Assembly: GCF_024397895.1 (NCBI RefSeq)
Contig: NZ_CP073346.1
Location: forward strand, 1,364,001-1,428,000
Direction of reading: 5' to 3'
DNA from: Pseudomonas benzenivorans
Lineage (GTDB): Bacteria; Pseudomonadota; Gammaproteobacteria; Pseudomonadales; Pseudomonadaceae
Length of the DNA stretch: 64,000 nt
Below are positions 54,064 to 64,000 of the stretch, in pieces. The notes beneath the pieces were generated by a model that saw only the letters and a list, made by a program, of their open reading frames with translations, was not told the origin of the DNA and made no database searches. Positions within the stretch are counted from its first letter, which is position 1; each line of letters begins with the position of its first letter. The translations under genes were made by a program, and so were the position numbers.

Positions 54064-55932
54064 TTAGATCCACAGCTTCTTGAAGTCACGCCCACCGACA
54101 CTCAGGTTGACCATCGCGCGCGTCACCAGAATCGCCGTGAACATCGAGGTGAGGATCCCCAGCGACAAGGTCACGGCAAAGCCCTTGACCGGACCGGTTC
54201 CCATGGCGAAGAGGATGCCGCCGACCAGCAGGGTGGTCAGGTTGGCATCGACGATGGCCGTGAAGGCGCGATCGAAGCCTTCATGAACGGCGCGCTGCAC
54301 CGACATGCCATTGGCGATTTCCTCACGGATGCGCGAGAAGATCAGTACGTTGGCGTCCACCGCCATACCCATGGTCAGCACGATACCGGCGATACCCGGC
54401 AAGGTCAGGGTGGCACTGAGCAGCGACATCAGCGCCAGCAGCATGACCATGTTGAAGCCCAGGGCAATGGTCGCCAATACACCGAAGAAACGGTAGATCG
54501 CAATGATGAACAGCGACACGAAGAGCATGCCCCAGAGCGACGCATCGACACCCTTGGCGATGTTGTCGGCACCCAGGCTCGGGCCGATGGTGCGCTCCTC
54601 GGCGAAGTACATCGGTGCGGCCAGGCCACCGGCGCGCAGCAACAGCGCCAGCTCGGAGGACTCGCCCTGGCCGTCCAGGCCGGTGATGCGGAACTGACTG
54701 CCCAGCGGCGACTGGATGGTCGCCAGGCTGATGATCTTCTTCTCCTCGACGAAACTCGGGATCGCCACTTCCTGCTCGACGCCGTCGACCACCTGGCGGG
54801 CGTAGCGGGTCACCGGCTTCTGCTCGATGAAGATCACCGCCATGCTGCGCCCGACATTGTTACGGGTCGCCCGGCTCATCAGATCGCCGCCATGGCCATC
54901 CAGACGGATATTCACCTGCGGCCGGCCGTTCTCGTCGAAACTGGCCTGGGCATCGGTCACCTGGTCACCGGTGATGATCAGCTCGCGCTCCAATTGCACC
55001 GGCGGCCGACCCTCTTCGCGAAACTCGAAGGATTCGGTCGAAGCACGCGGCGCATCCAGCTCGGCAGCCAGGCGGAACTCGAGGTTCGCGGTCTTGCCCA
55101 GGATGCGCTTGGCCTCGGCGGTGTCCTGCACGCCCGGCAGCTCAACCACGATGCGATTGGCGCCCTGGCGCTGAACCAGCGGCTCGGCCACACCCAGCTC
55201 GTTGACCCGGTTACGCACCGTGGTCAGGTTCTGCTTGATCGAGTACTCACGGATCTCCGCGAGCTTGGCCTGGGTCAGACTCAGGCGCAGCACCTGCTGG
55301 TCGCCGCGCTCGACTGTGGCCTGTTCGAAGTCGGTGAAGTCCTGACGAATCAGACGCTGCGCTTTCTCCAGGGTCGCCTCATCGGCGAAGCCCAGCTGAA
55401 TCACGCCATTGGCTTCGGGCAGGCTGCGATAGCGCACCCGCTCCTTGCGCAGCAGGCTCTTGACCTCGCCCTCGTAGACCTTGCGACGGGCGTCCAGGGC
55501 CTTGTCCATGTCCACTTCCAGCAGGAAGTGCACGCCACCGGACAGGTCCAGACCCAGCTTCATCGGTCCGGCGCCGATATTGCGCAACCAGTCCGGGGTG
55601 GTCTGCGCCAGGTTCAGGGCGACCACGAAGTCGCCACCCAGCACCTTGCGCACCACGTCCTTGGCCGGCAACTGGTCTTCCTTGTTGACCAGACGCAGCA
55701 GACCCGCGCGCCCCTGCTCGGCCAGGCTGGACGCCTTGACCTCGATGCCCGCCTCGCTCAGGGCGCGACTGGCGCGCTCCAAATCGGCCTGCTCGACGCG
55801 CATCGCCGTGCTGTTACCGCTGATCTGAATCGCTGGATCGTCCGGGTACAGGTTGGGAGCCGAATAGACGAAGCCGATCGTCAGCACAGCCGCGATCAGC
55901 AGGTACTTCCACAGAGGAAATTTATTGAGCAT
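54064..55932 (-). CDS. secD: Protein translocase subunit SecD
   Basis: 622 residues, with six membrane helices and a large periplasmic region. LGLDLSGGVHFLLEVDM, the P1 hinge region and AVDANVLIFSRIREEI in the fourth helix are SecD motifs. Works with SecF and YajC. Order yajC-secD-secF is standard. Confidence 0.97.
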   Translation of the reverse strand: MLNKFPLWKYLLIAAVLTIGFVYSAPNLYPDDPAIQISGNSTAMRVEQADLERASRALSEAGIEVKASSLAEQGRAGLLRLVNKEDQLPAKDVVRKVLGGDFVVALNLAQTTPDWLRNIGAGPMKLGLDLSGGVHFLLEVDMDKALDARRKVYEGEVKSLLRKERVRYRSLPEANGVIQLGFADEATLEKAQRLIRQDFTDFEQATVERGDQQVLRLSLTQAKLAEIREYSIKQNLTTVRNRVNELGVAEPLVQRQGANRIVVELPGVQDTAEAKRILGKTANLEFRLAAELDAPRASTESFEFREEGRPPVQLERELIITGDQVTDAQASFDENGRPQVNIRLDGHGGDLMSRATRNNVGRSMAVIFIEQKPVTRYARQVVDGVEQEVAIPSFVEEKKIISLATIQSPLGSQFRITGLDGQGESSELALLLRAGGLAAPMYFAEERTIGPSLGADNIAKGVDASLWGMLFVSLFIIAIYRFFGVLATIALGFNMVMLLALMSLLSATLTLPGIAGIVLTMGMAVDANVLIFSRIREEIANGMSVQRAVHEGFDRAFTAIVDANLTTLLVGGILFAMGTGPVKGFAVTLSLGILTSMFTAILVTRAMVNLSVGGRDFKKLWI

Positions 55933-55951
55933 GACGCCGCCCGTTATGACG

Positions 55952-55972
55952 CGGGGCGCATTAAGCGCCCCG
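55952..55972 (-). terminator. Hairpin between yajC and secD
   Basis: CGGGGCGC (55952-55959) pairs with GCGCCCCG (55965-55972) around ATTAA. No T-run on the minus strand, so it may be an attenuating or RNA-stabilising hairpin within the operon. Confidence 0.5.
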
Positions 55973-55994
55973 TCGAGTGGTAATGATGTGAAAC

Positions 55995-56330
55995 TCAGAT
56001 GGCTTTCAGCGTGCCCTTGGGCAGGGTGGCGGCGATGGCCACTTTCTGGATCTTCAGCTCCACGGTGTCAGAGGCTTCGATCACCACGAAGTCATCGCTG
56101 ACCTTGGTGACCTTGCCGGCGATACCGCCGCTGGTCACCACCTCGTCACCTTTCTGCAGATTGCCGATCAGGCTCTTGTGCTCCTTGGCGCGCTTGGCCT
56201 GCGGACGCCAGATCATCAGGTAGAAGATGACCAGGAAACCGACCAGAAACACCCACTCGAAACCGGTACCGGCAGGACCAGCAGCCGGGGCAGCGGCATC
56301 GGCGTAAGCAGCGGGGATCAAAAAGCTCAT
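55995..56330 (-). CDS. yajC: Sec accessory protein YajC
   Basis: 111 residues. One membrane helix (EWVFLVGFLVIFYLMIW) then RPQAKRAKEHKSLIGNLQKG and DEVVTSGGIAGKV. YajC binds SecDF. It is translated between tgt and secD. Confidence 0.95.
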   Translation of the reverse strand: MSFLIPAAYADAAAPAAGPAGTGFEWVFLVGFLVIFYLMIWRPQAKRAKEHKSLIGNLQKGDEVVTSGGIAGKVTKVSDDFVVIEASDTVELKIQKVAIAATLPKGTLKAI

Positions 56331-56371
56331 TTAACACTCCTGTTGGATAAGGTCTTTAGAACAGCGATAGA

Positions 56372-58551
<2,180 letters not shown>

Positions 58552-58664
58552 GGCGGGAAAGGGGTCGTATTTCAGGGCGGCAAAGCTTACCGGAATTCCT
58601 GCAAACTGACCACGCAGGTGGATTGACCGAGGACAACGGCCTCCCTATACTGCGCCGCCATTGT

Positions 58665-58749
58665 GCCCCGGTGGCGGAACCGGTAGACGCGGCGGATTCA
58701 AAATCCGTTTTCGAAAGAAGTGGGAGTTCGAGTCTCCCCCGGGGCACCA
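58665..58749 (+). tRNA. tRNA-Leu (anticodon CAA)
   Basis: Acceptor stem GCCCCGG pairs with CCGGGGC, then A and an encoded CCA at 58747-58749. The D region GTGGCGGAACCGGTAGACGC and anticodon arm GCGGATTCAAAATCCGT place CAA at positions 34-36, reading UUG. A long variable arm (TTTTCGAAAGAAG region) and GTTCGAGTC T-loop fit tRNA-Leu. Confidence 0.95.
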
Positions 58750-58895
58750 TAGTTTCAGTCGCTTCAGCCACCCAGAAGCGACATCAGGCAGTCGTCCGAA
58801 CTGCCTTCCCAGCGCTCTCGATTTCCAGCCTGAACAACCTCCTCGATAGTCCGTGAAAGCCCTCGATCCGCCACGATTCTCGGGCCGCGCAGGGG

Positions 58896-58925
58896 TTGGC
58901 ATTTGCCCAAAACTTAGCGTAGAGT
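58896..58925 (+). promoter_or_regulatory. Probable cold-shock gene promoter
   Basis: TTGGCA (58896-58901) and TAGAGT (58920-58925) with an 18-bp spacer lie about 155 bp upstream of the cold-shock gene. The resulting long 5' leader is usual for csp mRNAs, whose folding is temperature-sensitive. Between the tRNA and this site I see nothing else. Confidence 0.5.
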
Positions 58926-59085
58926 GATTGAACTGTGTTTGCATGGGTCGCCGTGAATCGTGACCTGATGCAGTAGATCCTCTCGATCCGCTACATCCCG
59001 CTCGACTTCTATTACTCTTTGCAACCAGTCTCAGTCCTCTATTATTTAGGGGCTGTCATCAACTCTAGTTTCAAGGAAATAAGAC

Positions 59086-59298
59086 ATGTCGAATCGTCAG
59101 AACGGTACCGTCAAGTGGTTTAACGACGAGAAAGGTTTTGGTTTTATCACTCCAGAAAGCGGTCCGGATCTGTTCGTGCACTTCCGCGCGATCGAAGGCA
59201 ACGGCTTCAAGAGCCTGAAAGAAGGCCAGAAAGTCAGCTTCGTTGCAGTGCAAGGTCAAAAAGGCATGCAGGCTGACCAGGTTCAAGTCCTGAGCTAA
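59086..59298 (+). CDS. CspA-family cold-shock protein
   Basis: 70 residues. [20 protein letters not shown] is the RNP1/beta-strand region, and [17 protein letters not shown] holds RNP2 with the Phe/His pairs. It binds single-stranded RNA as a chaperone. A long 5' leader and AAGGAA ribosome site precede ATG 59086, and a strong terminator follows. Related to P. aeruginosa CspA/CapB types. Confidence 0.95.
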   Translation: MSNRQNGTVKWFNDEKGFGFITPESGPDLFVHFRAIEGNGFKSLKEGQKVSFVAVQGQKGMQADQVQVLS

Positions 59299-59314
59299 AC
59301 CTGCCGCTTTGAAG

Positions 59315-59345
59315 AACCCCTGATGTCATCATCAGGGGTTTTTTT
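59315..59345 (+). terminator. Intrinsic terminator after the cold-shock gene
   Basis: AACCCCTGAT (59315-59324) pairs with ATCAGGGGTT (59331-59340), followed by a T-run. Confidence 0.95.
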
Positions 59346-59410
59346 ATGCCTAAAGGTAGGCAAAAACGCCTGCTTAAGACTTAACCGCACTATTACCCGA
59401 CGAGCCCACC

Positions 59411-59905
59411 ATGCCGAAACACCTGCTGCGCCCGCAGGGTGAATTTCCCGCCGCCGGCCTGACTCGCCGCCTCGCGGCCCTGTTCTACGACTTCCTGCTG
59501 TGCGTCGCCCTGCTGATCGTCGTGACCTTCATCTACAAACTGGTGCTTATGGGCTTCTATGGCGAAGCACAGCTCAAACAGCTGTCCGACGCCGGCGCCC
59601 TGGACGGCGACCCCTTGCTGTCGACCTTGCTGCTGCTCAGCCTGTTCGGCTTCTTCGCCAAGTTCTGGACCCACACTGGCCAGACCCTGGGCATGCAGGT
59701 GTGGGGGATCCGCATCCAGAACCCCGATGGCAGTGCGATCAGCCTGTGGCAGGCACTGCTGCGCTTTCTGGTCGCCATCGCCTCATGGCTAAGCTTGGGC
59801 CTGGGTTTTCTATGGATTCTGTGGGACAAGGAGAAACGCAGCTGGCACGACATCTATTCCGACAGCCGCACCGTGCAACTGCCAAAGAACATCCACAAGA
59901 AGTAA
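59411..59905 (+). CDS. RDD-family membrane protein
   Basis: 164 residues. LTRRLAALFYDFLLCVAL starts the first helix with the R..D pattern that names the family (here R-L-A-A-L-F-Y-D). Three hydrophobic segments follow, with GQTLGMQVWGIRI and DIYSDSRTVQLP. Function unknown; some relatives are transporters. A terminator follows. Confidence 0.85.
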   Translation: MPKHLLRPQGEFPAAGLTRRLAALFYDFLLCVALLIVVTFIYKLVLMGFYGEAQLKQLSDAGALDGDPLLSTLLLLSLFGFFAKFWTHTGQTLGMQVWGIRIQNPDGSAISLWQALLRFLVAIASWLSLGLGFLWILWDKEKRSWHDIYSDSRTVQLPKNIHKK

Positions 59906-59913
59906 GCCTTAAG

Positions 59914-59942
59914 AAAAAAGCCGGCGATGTGCCGGCTTTTTT
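59914..59942. terminator. Bidirectional terminator
   Basis: AAAAAAGCCGGC pairs with GCCGGCTTTTTT around GATGT. It lies between convergent RDD and lptG genes and can serve both. Confidence 0.93.
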
Positions 59943-59956
59943 CATGTGGCGGCGCC

Positions 59957-61018
59957 TTAACCAGCGCGTCGCAGCAGCACCATACCCACCAGCGCGCAGA
60001 TACCCGCGGGAATCACCACCGCGAGCAGCGGCGAAAAGCCGAACACCAGGCTGGACGGGCCGAGCAGATCCTGGGCGATGCTGAACACGAACCCCACCAG
60101 CACCCCGGTGAATACCCGCTGCCCCAGGGTGACGGAGCGCAGCGGGCCGAAGATGAAGGAAATGGCCAACAACACCAGGGCGGCGGTCACCAGTGGCTGC
60201 AGCACCTTGGTCCAGAAGGCCAGCCAATACTGACCGTTGTTCAGCCCCTGCTCGCCCAGGTACCGGATGTAGCGCCACAACCCCGTCACCGACAGCGCAT
60301 CCGGCTCCAACACCACAGTGCCGAGCAGCTGTGGATTGAGCTCAACGTCCCAGCGCTCGGTCGGCGTCTTGATCACCTCGGTGCTGCGTTCACGGAAATG
60401 CGTGGTCGCCACCCGCTCCAGCTGCCAGTGATCGCCCTGGAACTGGGCCCGCCGTGCGAAGCTCGAAGACAGCAGATGACGCTGCTCGTCGAAGCGGTAG
60501 CGGGTCACGCCATACAGCACGCCATTGGGCTGCACGGCGTTGATATGCACGAACTCCTGCCCCTGGCGGTGCCACAGGCCGCGCTTGGCGCTCTGCGCCT
60601 CGCCGCCTCCCTGCGCCATGGCGCGATTGGCCTGAGCCTGGTTCTCGCTCCAGGGCGCCAGGTACTCGCCGATCAGGATGCCGACCAGCATCAGCACCAG
60701 CATGGGCTTCATCACCGCCCAGACGATCCGCCCGACCGATACGCCGGCGGCGCGCATGATGGTCAACTCGCTGTTGCTGGCCAGACTGCCGAGGCCGATC
60801 AAACAGCCGATCAGCGCCGCCATCGGCAACATTTCATAGACCCGCCGCGGCAGGGTCAGCAACACATACCAGGCGGCCTCGCCGAGGCTGTAGCCGCCCT
60901 CTACGTCGCCCAATTCGTCGATGAAGGCGAACAGCAACGACAGGCCGACGATGATCCCCAGCACGGACAGGATGGCGTAGAACACCTGAATGCCGATGTA
61001 TTTATCCAGCCTAACCAC
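59957..61018 (-). CDS. lptG: LPS export permease LptG
   Basis: 353 residues with six membrane helices in two groups flanking a periplasmic beta-jellyroll. LPMAALIGCLIGLGSLASNS, ELTIMRAAGVS and the C-terminal helices (VTLGQRVFTGVLVGFVFSIA) fit LptG. With LptF and LptB2 it extracts LPS from the inner membrane. It overlaps lptF by 8 nt. Confidence 0.95.
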   Translation of the reverse strand: MVRLDKYIGIQVFYAILSVLGIIVGLSLLFAFIDELGDVEGGYSLGEAAWYVLLTLPRRVYEMLPMAALIGCLIGLGSLASNSELTIMRAAGVSVGRIVWAVMKPMLVLMLVGILIGEYLAPWSENQAQANRAMAQGGGEAQSAKRGLWHRQGQEFVHINAVQPNGVLYGVTRYRFDEQRHLLSSSFARRAQFQGDHWQLERVATTHFRERSTEVIKTPTERWDVELNPQLLGTVVLEPDALSVTGLWRYIRYLGEQGLNNGQYWLAFWTKVLQPLVTAALVLLAISFIFGPLRSVTLGQRVFTGVLVGFVFSIAQDLLGPSSLVFGFSPLLAVVIPAGICALVGMVLLRRAG

Positions 61019-62132
61019 GAGCCACCTCCCGCGCAGTACGACGCGCTGCCCACTTCAAACGCAGCGGCTCCCAGTAGAGCAACAGCAGACCGATCAGCAC
61101 GAACACTGCGTGCACCCACCACAAGCCCAGCTCCTGGGGAATCTTGCCCTTGTCCAGGGCACCGCGTGCGGCGATCAGCAGCCCCAGATAAGCCATGTAC
61201 AGGAGAATGGCCGGCAGCAGCTTGAGGAAGCGCCCCTGGCGCGGATTGACCCGCGACAGCGGCACGGCCAGCAGGGCAACGACGAACACCAGCAACGGGA
61301 TCGACAAGCGCCACTGCAGTTCGGACTGCAGGCGCGGGTTGTCGCTGCCGATCAGCTCGCGGGTCGGCACCGCCTCGCGCTCGCTGATCTCGCCCCTCAC
61401 CGAGGGCTTGGGCAGCAGCACACCGTAGGTATCGTATTGAATCGCCCGGTAGTCCGCCTGACCGGGATTGCCGTCGTAGCGGTAGCCGTTTTCCAGAATC
61501 AGGTAGCGACTGCCGTCGGCCTGCAACTCCTGGCGCCCGCTTTCGGCCACCAGCACGGTGATGCCACGCTCCTTGCCGCCCTCGCGGGAAAAGCGCTTCT
61601 CGGAAATGAAGATCCCTGCCAACTCGCCGCGGTCTTGGGACAGCTCCTGGGTATAGGTCACCCGCGAGCCGTCCTTCATCGCCTGAAAGCGCCCCGGCAC
61701 CAGGGTGTCGAACTCGGTCAGGGCATCCTGCTCGTTGAGAATCCGCATCTGTTCGGCCACGCCCTGGGGCGCCAGCCCCAGGCTCAGCCATGCAACCAGC
61801 AGCGCCACCAGCAACGACGGCGCCAGGCTGTAGACCATCAGGCGCTGCTGACTCATGCCGGTGGCCGACAGCACGGTCATCTCGCTGTCCAGATAGAGCC
61901 GCCCATAGGCCAGCAGGATGCCGAGAAACAACCCCAGGGGCAGGATCAGCTGCAGGAAGCCGGGGAGACGGAAGCCCATGATCAGAAACAGCACCCCCGG
62001 GTCCAGCAGGCCTTGCGCTGCCTGCGCCAGATACTTGATGAAGCGGCCACTCATGATGATCACCAGCAGCACGGCACTCACCGCACTCAGGGTCACCAGA
62101 ACCTCACGGGACAAATAACGGAAGACGATCAA
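61011..62132 (-). CDS. lptF: LPS export permease LptF
   Basis: 373 residues from TTG 62132 (GGAG 8 nt upstream); a GTG at 62141 would add three residues but has a poorly placed site. It has the same layout as LptG: LVIIMSGRFIKYLAQAAQG, LYLDSEMTVLSATGMSQQRL and a jellyroll, then three helices. Partner of LptG in the ABC exporter. The divergent pepA gene is 143 nt away. Confidence 0.94.
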   Translation of the reverse strand: MIVFRYLSREVLVTLSAVSAVLLVIIMSGRFIKYLAQAAQGLLDPGVLFLIMGFRLPGFLQLILPLGLFLGILLAYGRLYLDSEMTVLSATGMSQQRLMVYSLAPSLLVALLVAWLSLGLAPQGVAEQMRILNEQDALTEFDTLVPGRFQAMKDGSRVTYTQELSQDRGELAGIFISEKRFSREGGKERGITVLVAESGRQELQADGSRYLILENGYRYDGNPGQADYRAIQYDTYGVLLPKPSVRGEISEREAVPTRELIGSDNPRLQSELQWRLSIPLLVFVVALLAVPLSRVNPRQGRFLKLLPAILLYMAYLGLLIAARGALDKGKIPQELGLWWVHAVFVLIGLLLLYWEPLRLKWAARRTAREVARG

Positions 62133-62227
62133 ACCAGACACTCCAGGGTTGTCAGGCTCAGGCGGCTACGATCAAACTAGCCGCACTGCATGCCGGCTCG
62201 CCCACGGACGAACCACTGAAAAAATAG

Positions 62228-63766
<1,539 letters not shown>

Positions 63767-63823
63767 CCCGCGCCGGGGCGAGCGTGCCCGCCCCGGCCAC
63801 CGCCGCCCATCGTCGAAACCGCC

Positions 63824-64000
63824 ATGCCCCGAATAGAGTTCTACGTCCTCTCCTCCGCCACCCCTGCTGACCGCCTGCGCGCCGCCTGCCAGCTGGCGAT
63901 GAAGGCCTGGCGCGCCGGCCTGCCGGTATTCCTGCGCGCCGCCGATGCGGCGCAATGTGCCGAGCTCGATGAGCTGCTGTGGCGCTTCAAGGCGGAAACC
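63824..64000 (+). CDS. holC: DNA polymerase III chi subunit, partial
   Basis: 59 codons to the right edge. MPRIEFYVLSSATPADRLRA and LAMKAWRAGLPVFLRA match the N-terminus of HolC, which links the clamp loader to SSB. Position right after pepA is the conserved location. ATG 63824; no stop within the window. Confidence 0.9.
   Translation, partial: MPRIEFYVLSSATPADRLRAACQLAMKAWRAGLPVFLRAADAAQCAELDELLWRFKAET

Noticed and set aside
52969..55983. A 1004-codon plus-strand frame across secF and secD
   Set aside because: It is antisense to two clearly conserved genes and has an unnatural Gln/His/Arg-rich composition. It arises because high-GC genes leave open frames on the opposite strand.

Overview
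The window is from a high-GC gamma-proteobacterium, almost certainly Pseudomonas sensu lato. The right two thirds (about 23.06-64 kb) carries a dense core block in the order I know from Pseudomonas: guaA-guaB, xseA, leuA, der-bamB-yfgM-hisS-ispG-rodZ-pilF-rlmN-ndk, iscX-fdx-hscA-hscB-iscA-iscU-iscS-iscR, cysE-trmJ-suhB, secF-secD-yajC-tgt-queA, tRNA-Leu, csp, lptG-lptF, pepA-holC. Nothing in that block looks transferred.

The left 23 kb is accessory DNA. A P4-type tyrosine integrase (21.5-22.8 kb) lies against the 3' end of guaA, a known integration hotspot, so positions 1 to about 23,060 are best read as one composite island whose far end is outside the window. It is a mosaic. (a) 1-2.8 kb: AT-rich DNA with racemase and IS30 transposase relics, a stand-alone OmpR-type winged-helix regulator and an EamA exporter. 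(b) 2.8-3.63 kb: the tail of an FMN oxidoreductase fused to a decayed Tn7-like tnsA, followed by a Tn7-type transposon end with three 15-bp repeats spaced exactly 20 bp. (c) 3.65-6.9 kb: a compact metal-handling operon behind a ZntR/MerR-type promoter (thioredoxin-like, MerR-family regulator, second thioredoxin-like, CcdA-like, MerT-like, MerP-like, outer-membrane protein) with no mercuric reductase. (d) 7.4-12.6 kb: part of a Tn4371-type conjugative element (QslA-like, ArdA, AlpA-like HTH, RepA, iterons, ParA, ribbon-helix-helix partner, TraF), cut off before the relaxase and the type IV secretion genes. (e) 12.6-20 kb: an amine-oxidation cluster: GntR regulator, soluble Cache protein, aminobutyraldehyde-type dehydrogenase, DmmA/DmmB/DmmC-like haem-dependent amine oxidase and an MFS carrier. 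(f) 20-23 kb: AlpA-like protein, a putative toxin-antitoxin pair, the integrase and the attachment region.

The two most interesting systems are (c) and (e). The metal operon joins MerT/MerP-type uptake proteins to a CcdA-like protein that has lost the usual first-helix cysteine but carries a CPVC motif. In the amine cluster, a 4-aminobutyraldehyde-type dehydrogenase and a Cache protein whose ligand motif looks amine-type suggest a secondary amine, perhaps pyrrolidine rather than dimethylamine, as substrate. Both functional readings are inference from sequence and context.

In the core, the isc operon has a clear IscR-type promoter, guaBA has a strong sigma-70-like promoter, leuA is preceded by a leucine-rich 25-codon ORF, and most operons end in readable intrinsic terminators.
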